NCBI RefSeq assembly: GCF_003627795.1
Contig: NZ_CP032684.1
Location: forward strand, 2,519,001-2,583,000
Source of the DNA: Rhizobium sp. CCGE531
GTDB taxonomy: Bacteria; Pseudomonadota; Alphaproteobacteria; Rhizobiales; Rhizobiaceae
Length of the DNA stretch: 64,000 nucleotides
Reading direction: 5' to 3'
Numbering within the stretch: position 1 is the first letter of the stretch; each line of letters begins with the position of its first letter. The notes under the pieces are model-generated. The model saw nothing but the letters and a program-made list of their open reading frames with translations, was not told where the DNA came from and searched no databases. Of this stretch, positions 43,400-52,195 are shown piece after piece. The position numbers and the translations under genes were made by a program.

Positions 43400-44184
43400 A
43401 GCTGCAAAAATTCTTTGCCTGGATCGCGGTCGTCATCGGCGCCATCTATTTCATCGTTCCGCTGATCGGCACGCTGGAATTCTCGCTGCGCATGCGCCGC
43501 AATGCCTATAGTTTCGACGCCTATGCATCGGTCTTTTCCGACACGCACTTCCTGTACGCGTTCGGCTATTCCATGTTCATGGCGGTGCTGACCATCATCG
43601 TCGGCATGCTGCTCGTCGTGCCCACGGCCTACTGGGTCCGGCTTCGCCTGCCCCAGATTCGCCCGATCGTCGAATTCATCACGCTGATGCCTTTGGTCAT
43701 TCCCGCGATCGTCATCGTCTTCGGCTATCTGCGCCTCTACAATTCGTCATCGATCCTGCCTTTGACGGGCTTCGAGCAGACGACAAACTTCCTTCTGGTC
43801 TGCTCCTATATTGTCTTGTCCCTTCCCTATATGTATCGTTCCGTCGATACGGCGATGCGCACGATCGATGTCGGCACCCTGACGGAAGCGGCGGAAAGCC
43901 TTGGCGCGAAGTGGACGACCATCATGTTCCGCTGCATTTTTCCCAATGTCATGAGCGGCGTTCTTTCCGGTGCCTTCATCACGCTGGCGATCGTTATGGG
44001 CGAATTCACGATGGCATCATTGCTCAACCGGCCGGCTTTCGGCCCTTACATGCAGCTCGTCGGCGCCAACCAGGCTTATCAGTCCTCGGCACTCGCCATC
44101 ATCGCGCTTGCTGTCACCTGGCTCAGCATGGGCCTGCTACAGCTCGTTTCCCGCTTCTCAAAACTGGCTCCGGTTAAGGCGTAA
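43396..44184 (+). CDS. ABC importer permease (second)
   Basis: 262 residues, about six helices. The EAA loop is LTEAAESLGAKWTTIMFRCIFPNVMSG, as in PotC-like permeases. ATG 43396 overlaps the previous stop (ATGA); a GTG nine bases earlier is a weaker choice. It pairs with the preceding permease to form the channel. The substrate is set by the binding protein at 41331. Confidence 0.92.
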   Translation: MKLQKFFAWIAVVIGAIYFIVPLIGTLEFSLRMRRNAYSFDAYASVFSDTHFLYAFGYSMFMAVLTIIVGMLLVVPTAYWVRLRLPQIRPIVEFITLMPLVIPAIVIVFGYLRLYNSSSILPLTGFEQTTNFLLVCSYIVLSLPYMYRSVDTAMRTIDVGTLTEAAESLGAKWTTIMFRCIFPNVMSGVLSGAFITLAIVMGEFTMASLLNRPAFGPYMQLVGANQAYQSSALAIIALAVTWLSMGLLQLVSRFSKLAPVKA

Positions 44185-44195
44185 GGCTTCTCACC

Positions 44196-45257
44196 ATGGC
44201 TTTTCTCGAACTCACCCACATCAAGAAGTCCTTCGGCGACGTTCACGTCGTTCACGATTTCAATATGCAAATCGAGAAGGGAGAATTCGTCTCCTTCCTC
44301 GGACCATCGGGCTGCGGCAAGACGACCGTGCTGCGCATGATCGCCGGCTTCGAAACCCCGACCGCGGGCAGCTTGACGATCAACGGCAAGGATCAGCGCG
44401 CCCTGAAGCCGAACCAGCGCAACATCGGCATGGTCTTCCAGGCCTACGCGCTGTTTCCGAACATGACGGTGCACGACAACGTCGCCTTCGGCCTCAAGGT
44501 CGCCGGCATGGCGAAGCCAGATATCGACAATCGCGTCAAGGAGATGCTTGCTCTCATCAAGCTCGATCATCTCGCCAGCCGCTACCCCTACCAGATGTCC
44601 GGCGGTCAGCAGCAGCGCGTGGCGCTGGCCCGCGCCATCGCCGTCAAGCCTCAGGTCCTCTTGCTCGATGAGCCGCTGTCCGCGCTCGACGCCAAGATCC
44701 GCATTTCGCTGCGCGAAGAAATCCGTGCCATCCAGCAGCAGCTCGGCATCACCACGGTTTTCGTAACGCACGATCAGGAAGAAGCGCTTTCGATCTCCGA
44801 CCGCATCGTCGTCATGAACGCAGGCCGCGCCGATCAGATCGGTACGCCTTTCGAGATCTACAACACGCCGGCAACACGCTTCGTCGCCTCCTTCGTCGGC
44901 ACGCTGAACCTGATCGAAGGCAAGGTCGTCGATCCGGTCAGTAACCGCATCATGATCGGCGATCAGGGCGTGACCTTAAAGCAATCGGTTACCGCCTATA
45001 AGCCAGGCGATACGGTATCGCTCGCCCTGCGTCCGGAGGCCGGCTCGCTGGCCGAATCGGCCAAGGGCGATACCGCTCTGACGGGCGAAGTTTCCTCGGC
45101 GCACTTCCTGGGTTCCGTCATCCGCACCCGTATGAATGTCGCCGGCAACACCATTTCCTTCGACATGTTCAACAGCCCGGGCATGATGCCCCCAAGCGTC
45201 GGCGAGAAGGTGACGCTGCGCTTCGCCTCCTCCGACCTGCTCGTCATTCAGGATTGA
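44196..45257 (+). CDS. ABC importer ATP-binding protein (PotA/FbpC-like)
   Basis: 353 residues. Walker A GPSGCGKTT, Q-loop VFQAYALFPNMT, signature MSGGQQQRVALARA, Walker B LLLDEPLSALD and switch His VFVTHDQEEA are all present. A C-terminal TOBE regulatory domain starts at about residue 240. It energises the two permeases just upstream (11-bp gap) and closes the operon, followed by a strong terminator at 45302. Confidence 0.94.
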   Translation: MAFLELTHIKKSFGDVHVVHDFNMQIEKGEFVSFLGPSGCGKTTVLRMIAGFETPTAGSLTINGKDQRALKPNQRNIGMVFQAYALFPNMTVHDNVAFGLKVAGMAKPDIDNRVKEMLALIKLDHLASRYPYQMSGGQQQRVALARAIAVKPQVLLLDEPLSALDAKIRISLREEIRAIQQQLGITTVFVTHDQEEALSISDRIVVMNAGRADQIGTPFEIYNTPATRFVASFVGTLNLIEGKVVDPVSNRIMIGDQGVTLKQSVTAYKPGDTVSLALRPEAGSLAESAKGDTALTGEVSSAHFLGSVIRTRMNVAGNTISFDMFNSPGMMPPSVGEKVTLRFASSDLLVIQD

Positions 45258-45301
45258 GAATGGCCCCTGCATCGCAGGGAAACTTTGAAAAATTATTCGC
45301 A

Positions 45302-45330
45302 AACGCCGGGTCAAAAGCCCGGCGTTTTTC
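45302..45330 (+). terminator. Terminator of the ABC importer operon
   Basis: AACGCCGGG (45302-45310) pairs with CCCGGCGTT (45318-45326) around TCAAAAG, followed by TTTC TTT; 44 nt after the ATPase stop. Confidence 0.9.
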
Positions 45331-45331
45331 T

Positions 45332-45360
45332 TTGATTTCCACAAGGGAAAGCATCTATAG
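45332..45360 (+). promoter_or_regulatory. Promoter of the FMN riboswitch transcript
   Basis: TTGATT (45332-45337) and CTATAG (45355-45360) with a 17-bp spacer, close to the rhizobial housekeeping consensus. It predicts a start near 45367, just before the first conserved riboswitch base. Confidence 0.65.
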
Positions 45361-45368
45361 TTCACGCG

Positions 45369-45506
45369 TTCTCAGGGCGGGGTGCAATTCCCCACCGGCG
45401 GTATGGGGTTTTCCCGAGCCCGCGAGCGCCTTCCGGGCTTCGGAAGGGTCAGCAGATCCGGTGAGATGCCGGAGCCGACGGTATAGTCCGGATGGAAGAG
45501 AGCAAG
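45369..45506 (+). ncRNA. FMN riboswitch (RFN element)
   Basis: Strongly conserved core: CTCAGGGCGGGGTGCAATTC, CCCACCGGCGGTAT, AGCCCGCGAGCG, GTCAGCAGATCCGGTGAG, GAGCCGACGGTATAGTCC and GGATGGAAGAGAGCAAG. It binds FMN and shuts down the downstream gene. The expression platform (45507-45595) has a small CTCC/GGAG hairpin but no U-run, suggesting translational rather than transcriptional control of the lumazine synthase gene. Confidence 0.97.
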
Positions 45507-45571
45507 CCGGGTCGCACCTTCTCCGCGCGGGGAGTGCTGCAATTCTGCGTGTTCGCCCAAGGGATAATTGA

Positions 45572-46072
<501 letters not shown>

Positions 46073-46132
46073 ACCAGCATTGGTGGAGGCGCGGCTGAGG
46101 CCCGCCTCCATGTCCACGAGGGAGAAACGTCA

Positions 46133-46483
46133 GTGACCGTCCTACGCATCATCCCAAACCTGCCGACCGCCGATCCAGACACCGCTCGCCTTTTCTACCA
46201 TGACCTGCTCGGCCTCGACATCGTCATGGATCACGGCTGGATCGTCACCTTCGCCTCCGAAGCGGCAACGGTTCCGCAAATCAGCGTCGCCAGCGAAGGC
46301 GGCTCCGGCACGATCGTCCCCGACCTTTCTATCGAAGTCGACGATGTCGACACGCTTTATCATCGCGCTACATCCATGGGCTTCGGCATATTGTATGACC
46401 TGACGGACGAACCCTGGGGCGTTCGCCGCTTCTACGTCCGTGACCCTTTCGGCAAGGTGGTCAATATCCTCTCTCACCGCTGA
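46133..46483 (+). CDS. VOC (glyoxalase/bleomycin-resistance) superfamily protein
   Basis: 116 residues forming one VOC module of paired beta-alpha-beta-beta-beta units: LPTADPDTARLFYHDLLGLDIVMDHGWIVTFAS, then SIEVDDVDTLYHRATSMG and RRFYVRDPFGKVVNILSH. The C-terminal DPFGKVVN is the usual metal/substrate strand. It could be a dioxygenase-like, isomerase or binding protein; no substrate can be assigned. GTG 46133 has GAGGGAGAA about 8 nt upstream. It is 60 bp after ribH2, so it may be read from the same riboswitch-controlled transcript. Confidence 0.85.
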   Translation: MTVLRIIPNLPTADPDTARLFYHDLLGLDIVMDHGWIVTFASEAATVPQISVASEGGSGTIVPDLSIEVDDVDTLYHRATSMGFGILYDLTDEPWGVRRFYVRDPFGKVVNILSHR

Positions 46484-46539
46484 GGCGGACATAGGCAGTG
46501 CGCTTTTGCCTCGGGTATCGGCGATACCATCCCAAATTG

Positions 46540-47277
46540 CTATCGCAGATCCACGTTGAAGGTGATCCGCTCCGCCGACCAGATCGACTCCGAATAGGTT
46601 ATCGGCAGCCCTTCCGCATCCGCGTCCACCTTGCGGATAATGAGCAGCGGTACGGATTTCGGCTGCCGCAGGAGCCGCGCCTCTTCCACCGTCGGCATCC
46701 GCGCCTCGATCTCCGTCGACAGCCGTTCGTAGTCGGTGACGCCGTAGCTGGCGAGTGCCGCAGAGATCGTCTCATATTGCGACCGGGCCTTATCGAAATC
46801 GGGAAAGCGCCCGGCTGGATAATATGAATCGCCTAATTCGACCGGAATACCATCGGCGGTCATTAAGCCACGACGATGGATGACCGGCGCACCCATCGCC
46901 AACTTCAAATAGGTAGCGACGCGCTCCGTCGCCGGCACGATCTCGTGAACGAGCAATTCGCCACCCGGCTCAAAGCCTTGTTCGATCAGATTTTTGTGAA
47001 AGCGGGTGCGCTTCGACAGCGTATAGTCGAGCACGCCCTTATGGACGAATGTCCCTCGCCCCTGTTCGGCGCGGACCAGCCCGCGCTGTTCCAGATGCCC
47101 CAGCGCCTGGCGCACGGTAAAACGGCTGACGCCGAAACGCTGCATTAGCTCCGGCTCGGTCGGCAATTTTTCTCCTGGGGCAAAAGTCCCGGCGGCAATA
47201 TCTGCCGCCAGGATTTCGCCGATCTGATGCCAGAGGGCGCTGCCGCTCTTTCGATCGATCGTCTCCATGTCAGACAC
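46540..47277 (-). CDS. GntR/UTRA regulator, PhnF-like
   Basis: 245 residues. A GntR winged helix (LPTEPELMQRFGVSRFTVRQALGHLEQRGLV) is followed by a UTRA ligand domain beginning about residue 85 (LDYTLSKRTRFHKNLIEQG, GAPVIHRRGLMTADGIPV). The linker and UTRA start look like PhnF, the phosphonate-uptake regulator, but no phn genes lie in this window, so the name is only family-level. Its ATG overlaps the 3' end of the methyltransferase gene by 8 nt, so both are in one operon. Confidence 0.85.
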   Translation of the reverse strand: MSDMETIDRKSGSALWHQIGEILAADIAAGTFAPGEKLPTEPELMQRFGVSRFTVRQALGHLEQRGLVRAEQGRGTFVHKGVLDYTLSKRTRFHKNLIEQGFEPGGELLVHEIVPATERVATYLKLAMGAPVIHRRGLMTADGIPVELGDSYYPAGRFPDFDKARSQYETISAALASYGVTDYERLSTEIEARMPTVEEARLLRQPKSVPLLIIRKVDADAEGLPITYSESIWSAERITFNVDLR

Positions 47278-47956
47278 GCTTTTCGAGGCGGAACAACAGC
47301 TTGTATTCGGCCGGATAGCTCAGCGCATCGAGAATGCTCGGATAATATTTGCGGTCCTTCGATGAGTGAACAAAGCCGTCATAGCCGAAACGCTTGACCG
47401 AAACATCGAAGCCGGCCGCGACGAATGCGTCGATATAATCCTGTGGAGACCGATCCTGCATCGGCGCATTGCTGTTATTGCCGATCAGTTCGAGCCATTT
47501 CGGCCAGAGCGGCATTTCATTGTGGCAACCGGTCACAGCATAGTAGACGCCGCCATTCCGCATGACCTGAAACATCTGGTCGGCGTGCTGTTTCAGCTCC
47601 GGCAGCAGATAGATCACCTCATAACTGAAGGCGACATCGAAACTATCGGCAAAGGGCGACAGGTCAGTCGTCACATGAAACTGCAGCGGCATATTGCCGA
47701 CGGCCGCGACCGCAGCAGCCACCGACTCCGAAGCGATATCGATGCCGACGCCGCGCCGGAACGGCCGCATGCCATGGAGCAAACGCAGGAAGCCGCCGCG
47801 GTTGCAGCCGAAATCAAGGATTGTCTTCGAGGAGAAATCACGCTCCGGCACGGTTTCGATGAAGTGCCGCCAATAGGGACTATGCGATTCCGCCATTGCG
47901 GTATCGCCTTGAGGGTCCTTGCGCCAGGTGGCGTAAGTCGTTGCTGCGCTCGTCAT
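47270..47956 (-). CDS. Class I SAM-dependent methyltransferase
   Basis: 228 residues. SAM motif I is ILDFGCNRGGFLRLL, acidic strand VGIDIASES, motif II SFDVAFSYEVIYLLP, and YYAVTGCHNEMP follows. The substrate is unknown; the fold is of the type 11/12 kind used on small molecules. It starts at ATG 47956 and overlaps the PhnF-like regulator gene by 8 nt, an unusual pairing that suggests the methyltransferase and the regulator act on or sense related compounds. Confidence 0.82.
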   Translation of the reverse strand: MTSAATTYATWRKDPQGDTAMAESHSPYWRHFIETVPERDFSSKTILDFGCNRGGFLRLLHGMRPFRRGVGIDIASESVAAAVAAVGNMPLQFHVTTDLSPFADSFDVAFSYEVIYLLPELKQHADQMFQVMRNGGVYYAVTGCHNEMPLWPKWLELIGNNSNAPMQDRSPQDYIDAFVAAGFDVSVKRFGYDGFVHSSKDRKYYPSILDALSYPAEYKLLFRLEKRV

Positions 47957-48056
47957 GATGCTCTCGCTGTTGGAGTTGACTGATCTCTTGATAGTGAGGT
48001 TTCATGACAGCGGCATGAATTCGTCCGGACGACTGGACTATTCGATATGGACAAAA

Positions 48057-48085
48057 TAAAAAAGGCTCTGGCGCGCGGCAGAGCC
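48057..48085 (-). terminator. Terminator of the sugar ABC operon
   Basis: On the minus strand GGCTCTG pairs with CAGAGCC around an 8-nt loop and is followed by TTTTTTATTTT; 27 nt after the stop of the ATPase gene. Confidence 0.92.
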
Positions 48086-48111
48086 CTTTTCAAAAGGTCG
48101 ATCGGAGTGGC

Positions 48112-49116
48112 TTAGGCCCCGATCGCTTTGTCATTGGCATCGAAGCGATGCATATGGCTCGTATCCGGCGTCGCATAAACAATCTCGTCCGGCTCGTACT
48201 TATGCTCGCCGAAGAGACGTACCGTCAGAAGACCGGTGGTTTCGGATTCGAGATAGATGATTGTGTCCGCGCCGAGATGCTCGACGTGGATGACCTTGGC
48301 GGCCCAAGAGCCCTGATCGCGCGACAGCGTGATATGTTCGGGGCGAATGCCCAGGGTTTTGGCACCGATTTCGCCCAGCTTCTCGGCCGGAATGAAATTC
48401 ATCTGCGGCGAGCCGATAAAGCCGGCAACGAAGGTATTGGCCGGGTGATTATAGAGCTCCATCGGCGAACCGATCTGCTCGATCGCGCCGGCATTGAGCA
48501 CGACGATCTTGTCGGCGAGCGTCATCGCCTCGACCTGATCGTGGGTGACGTAGATCATCGTCGCCTTCAGGCTGCGATGCAGTCGAGCAATCTCCAGACG
48601 CGTCTGTACGCGCAATGCGGCATCGAGATTCGACAGCGGCTCGTCGAAGAGGAAAAGCTCGGGCTCGCGAACGATCGCGCGGCCGATGGCGACACGCTGT
48701 CGCTGGCCGCCGGAAAGCTCGGCCGGGCGGCGGGCCAGATAAGGCGCGAGCGACAGCATGCTCGAAGCCTTCTCGACCCGGTTGTCGATCTCGGCCTTCG
48801 GCGTACCGGCCTGCTTGAGACCCAATCCCATATTGTCCTTGACAGTCAGATGCGGATAGAGCGCATAGGACTGGAAAACCATCGAAATGCCGCGCTTGGC
48901 CGGCGGCGCCGCGGTCACATCCTGGCCGTTGATCAGCACTGCACCGGAGGTCACATCCTCGAGACCGGCGATGCTGCGCAGAAGGGTCGACTTGCCGCAG
49001 CCGGAAGGGCCGACGAAGATGACGAACTCGCCATCCTTCACTTCGAGGTCGATGCCCTTCAGCACGTCGTGCGAGCCATAGGCCTTGCGGATGGATTTCA
49101 GTTGAAGCGATCCCAC
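48112..49116 (-). CDS. Sugar ABC importer ATP-binding protein (UgpC/MalK-like)
   Basis: 334 residues. Walker [51 protein letters not shown] and [13 protein letters not shown]. The C-terminal MalK-type regulatory domain contains [10 protein letters not shown] and the [13 protein letters not shown] junction. It energises the CUT1 permeases upstream. GTG 49116 is the start (AAGGA about 9 nt before). It is last in the operon permease-permease-dehydrogenase-ATPase and is followed by a strong terminator. Confidence 0.94.
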   Translation of the reverse strand: MGSLQLKSIRKAYGSHDVLKGIDLEVKDGEFVIFVGPSGCGKSTLLRSIAGLEDVTSGAVLINGQDVTAAPPAKRGISMVFQSYALYPHLTVKDNMGLGLKQAGTPKAEIDNRVEKASSMLSLAPYLARRPAELSGGQRQRVAIGRAIVREPELFLFDEPLSNLDAALRVQTRLEIARLHRSLKATMIYVTHDQVEAMTLADKIVVLNAGAIEQIGSPMELYNHPANTFVAGFIGSPQMNFIPAEKLGEIGAKTLGIRPEHITLSRDQGSWAAKVIHVEHLGADTIIYLESETTGLLTVRLFGEHKYEPDEIVYATPDTSHMHRFDANDKAIGA

Positions 49117-49128
49117 AGTCTCTTGTCC

Positions 49129-50193
49129 TTATAGATAAACAGGCTTGCCGGTGCGCACGCTCTCATCGGCGGCGAGGCATATACGCAGCGATTGAACGGC
49201 ATCGGCCATATTGCGATTGAGGTCGAGATCCTCGCGGATGGCCTTCAGCATGAAGGCCTGCTCGAAGTCGCAGAGCTCCTGATGGCCGGGTTCGCCATCC
49301 ATATGCAGGTCCTGATCCGGCCGGATGAACTGACCGCTCGGGCCTGCCTCGGCGTTGTGCAGCCGGATGACCGAGGTTTTGGTGTGCATGTCGATATCGT
49401 CGGACTTGGCATTCTGATCCATGACGATCGAGACCGAACCGTTCGGCGACATCACATCCTTCACGAAGAAAGCCGTTTCCGAAATCATCGGACCCCAACC
49501 GGCCTCGTACCAGCCGACCGAGCCATCCTCGAAGATCACCTGCAGGTGGCCGTAATTATACATGTCCGGCTTGATCTCCTGCGACAGCCGCAGGCCCATG
49601 CCACGCACCTCGACGGGCTTGGCGTCGGTGATCTGGCACATGACGTCGACATAATGCACGCCGCAATCGACGATCGGCGAGGTCGTGCGCATCAATGCCT
49701 TGTGCGTCTCCCAAGTCGGACCGCTCGATTGCTGATTGAGGTTCATGCGGAAGACATAGGGACCGCCGAGTTTGCGGGCTTCGGCGATCAGCCGCATCCA
49801 TGAGGGATGGTGGCGCAGGATGTAGCCGATCGCCAGCTTCTTGCCGGCCTTCTGCGCAGCCGCAACGACGCGCTCGGCATCTTCGACCGTGGTGGCCAGC
49901 GGCTTCTCGACGAAGACATGGCAGCCTGCTTCGAAGGCCATGACGGCGAAATCGGCATGGCTGTCGGAATAGGTATTGATGGAGCAGAGATCCGGCTTCA
50001 GCTCCTTCAATGCCGCCTCGAAATCCGCATGGATCGTATATTCCCGCAGCTCCTCAGGCAGCTCGGGCTTGGAGCGATTGACGAGGCCGACGATCTCGAA
50101 GCCCGGATTGTTATGATAGGCCAGAGCATGGCTGCGGCCCATATTGCCAAGGCCGGCGACGAGAACGCGGATCGGCTTTTCGGATAGGCTCAC
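49129..50193 (-). CDS. Gfo/Idh/MocA-family NAD(P)-dependent oxidoreductase
   Basis: 354 residues. An N-terminal Rossmann fold (IRVLVAGLGNMGRSHALAY) is followed by the family EKP motif (GCHVFVEKPLATT) and VDCGVHYVDVMCQI with the catalytic-region Asp/His. It oxidises or epimerises a sugar, inositol or amino-sugar derivative. GTG 50193 is the start: it overlaps the stop of the permease gene by 4 nt (GTGA) and has GGAG 7 nt before it; the long in-frame extension upstream is non-coding. Inside a sugar-import operon it likely performs an early step on the imported sugar. Confidence 0.92.
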   Translation of the reverse strand: MSLSEKPIRVLVAGLGNMGRSHALAYHNNPGFEIVGLVNRSKPELPEELREYTIHADFEAALKELKPDLCSINTYSDSHADFAVMAFEAGCHVFVEKPLATTVEDAERVVAAAQKAGKKLAIGYILRHHPSWMRLIAEARKLGGPYVFRMNLNQQSSGPTWETHKALMRTTSPIVDCGVHYVDVMCQITDAKPVEVRGMGLRLSQEIKPDMYNYGHLQVIFEDGSVGWYEAGWGPMISETAFFVKDVMSPNGSVSIVMDQNAKSDDIDMHTKTSVIRLHNAEAGPSGQFIRPDQDLHMDGEPGHQELCDFEQAFMLKAIREDLDLNRNMADAVQSLRICLAADESVRTGKPVYL

Positions 50194-51029
50194 TTGACTG
50201 CTCCGGATGTAATGCCGCGAATGAGTTGACGCGAAAACAGGACGTAAAGGATGAGGATCGGCAGGATGGCAAGCGTCAGTGCCGCCAGCACCGCATTCCA
50301 GTTGGTGACGAACTGGCCGATGAAGATCTGCGATCCGAGCGTCACCGTCTTGGTCGCCTCGCTCGGAGCCAGGATCAACGGGAACCACAGATCGTTCCAG
50401 ATCGGGATCATGGTGAAGACCGCAACCGTCGCCATGGCCGGGCGGACCAGCGGCAGCACCAGACGGAAGAAAATGGCATATTCGCTGAGGCCATCGATGC
50501 GACCGGCATTCTTCAGGTCGTCGGAAACCGTCCGCATGAACTCTGAGAGAATGAAGATGGCGAGCGGCAGGCCCTGCGCCGTATAGACGAGGATCAGAGC
50601 CGTCAGCGTGTTGACGAGGCCGGCGGCAACCATGCCCTGCAGGATCGCGACCGTGCCGAGCCGGATCGGGATCATGATGCCGATTGCCAGATAAAGGCCC
50701 ATGACTGTATTGCCGCGGAAGCGGTATTCGGACAGGGCGAAGGCGGCCATTGCCCCGAACAGCAGCGTCAGGATGATCGAGAGGATCGTCACGATGAAGC
50801 TGTTCTGGAAATAGGTCAGAAAATCCCCCTGCTTCAGAACGGTATCATAGCCGATCATGCTGAAGGAGGATGGCGTCGGGACGCTCAAGGGCGCCCGGAA
50901 GATCGATGCTCGATCCTTGAAGGAGTTGATAACGGTCAGGAACACCGGAAAGATGGCCACCAGCGTATAGGCGATGAGCGCCAGATGCACGAGGCCGTTG
51001 CGGACAAGCGAAGTGCGTGCCTTGGACAT
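50190..51029 (-). CDS. Sugar ABC importer permease (MalG-like)
   Basis: 279 residues, six helices. The family EAA loop is SDDLKNAGRIDGLSEYAIFFRLVLPLVRPAM, and FPVFLTVINSFKD lies after the first helix. CUT1-type inner-membrane permease. ATG 51029 lies 12 nt after the stop of the MalF-like gene. It ends by overlapping the dehydrogenase start. Confidence 0.93.
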   Translation of the reverse strand: MSKARTSLVRNGLVHLALIAYTLVAIFPVFLTVINSFKDRASIFRAPLSVPTPSSFSMIGYDTVLKQGDFLTYFQNSFIVTILSIILTLLFGAMAAFALSEYRFRGNTVMGLYLAIGIMIPIRLGTVAILQGMVAAGLVNTLTALILVYTAQGLPLAIFILSEFMRTVSDDLKNAGRIDGLSEYAIFFRLVLPLVRPAMATVAVFTMIPIWNDLWFPLILAPSEATKTVTLGSQIFIGQFVTNWNAVLAALTLAILPILILYVLFSRQLIRGITSGAVK

Positions 51030-51041
51030 GGTTCGCGCTCC

Positions 51042-51995
51042 TCAGAACTGGTAGCGGCGGATGCGCCGCTGGACGATGAAAAGATAGAACGAAACGCCGG
51101 CCAGGATGATGAGGAACATCACCGTCGCGATGGTCGCGCCCATCGAGCGGTCGCCCAGTTGCAGCTGAAAGCCGAAGAAGACGCGATAGAGCAGCGTGCC
51201 GAGAATGTCGGTGGACCCATCCGGTCCCGCCAATGCGCCTTGCACGGTATAGACAAGGTCAAACGCGTTGAAATTGCCGACGAAGGTGAGGATCGAGATG
51301 ATGCCGATCGCCGGCAGCACGAGCGGCAGCTTGATCTTCCAGAACTGGCTCCAGCCGGTAATGCCGTCGCATTCGGCGGCTTCGATAACCTCTTCCGGAA
51401 TGTTGAGCAGAGCTGCATAGATCAGCATCATCGGAATGCCGACATATTGCCAGACCGAGATCAGCGCGACAGCGATCAGCGCCGTGCTCGGCTTGCCGAG
51501 CCATGGTGCAAAGAACGATTTGAGCCCGATCACGCTCAGCAGTTCGGGCGCGACACCCCAAAGCGGCGAAAGGATCAGCTTCCAGATGAAGCCGACGACA
51601 ACGAAGGAAAGCAGCGTCGGCAGGAAGATGGCCGTGCGATAGAACGCTACAAAGCGCAATTTCGGCAATGACAAAAGCGCGGCTAGCGCGACGCCGATCG
51701 GATTCTGCACGCACATATGGATAATGAAGAAGATCAGATTGTTGCGCAGCGCATTCCAGAAATCATGCGACCAGCGTTCGTCGCCGAACAGAACCATGAA
51801 ATTGTTCAGGCCGACGAAGACGGATTGATTATCCACGACGTTGTAAAGCGACAGCCGCAAGGTCTCGATCAGCGGCAGGATCATGACCGCCGTATAGACG
51901 ACAAAGGCCGGGAAAAGGAAAACGAGGATATGCCAGCGCTTGGTGCGCCTGATCGGCATGACCTCAAGGGCATCTGATGTCGCGGCGTCGCTCAT
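51042..51995 (-). CDS. Sugar ABC importer permease (MalF-like)
   Basis: 317 residues with about six helices. The EAA loop is IPEEVIEAAECDGITGWSQFWKIKLPLVLPAI and the opening cytoplasmic segment RRTKRWHILVFLFPAFVVYTAV is typical of CUT1 first permeases. The C-terminal VQRRIRRYQF tail follows the last helix. It follows the binding-protein gene after 200 bp containing a terminator-like hairpin, so it is expected at lower levels. Confidence 0.92.
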   Translation of the reverse strand: MSDAATSDALEVMPIRRTKRWHILVFLFPAFVVYTAVMILPLIETLRLSLYNVVDNQSVFVGLNNFMVLFGDERWSHDFWNALRNNLIFFIIHMCVQNPIGVALAALLSLPKLRFVAFYRTAIFLPTLLSFVVVGFIWKLILSPLWGVAPELLSVIGLKSFFAPWLGKPSTALIAVALISVWQYVGIPMMLIYAALLNIPEEVIEAAECDGITGWSQFWKIKLPLVLPAIGIISILTFVGNFNAFDLVYTVQGALAGPDGSTDILGTLLYRVFFGFQLQLGDRSMGATIATVMFLIILAGVSFYLFIVQRRIRRYQF

Positions 51996-52148
51996 GGCTT
52001 TCTGCCTGTTTTTCTTGGCTGCTGAAGGAGGCGGCAGCTCTAAGGTTCAAATCCACCCGTTGCCCCGGCTCTCAAGCCGGATGGAAACGACGTCGGGCGT
52101 GTCGAATGCAAAGGCGAGGCGATCGCCGGTTCGATTATCGAAGCAATG

Positions 52149-52180
52149 AAAAAGGCGAGGAGCCCGTAAGGTCCCTCGCC
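52149..52180 (-). terminator. Attenuating terminator after the sugar-binding-protein gene
   Basis: On the minus strand GGCGAGG pairs with CCTCGCC around a 13-nt loop, followed by TTTTT; it starts 16 nt after the stop. It would reduce transcription into the permease genes. Confidence 0.85.
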
Positions 52181-52195
52181 CGCATGTGCAGCTAT

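Noticed and set aside
46133..46483. Bleomycin-resistance protein
   Set aside because: Only the general VOC fold can be seen; the resistance name is not justified.
49129..50388. Long N-terminal extension of the Gfo/Idh/MocA protein
   Set aside because: The extension overlaps the permease coding region in another frame; GTG 50193 with a Shine-Dalgarno and 4-nt overlap is the natural start.
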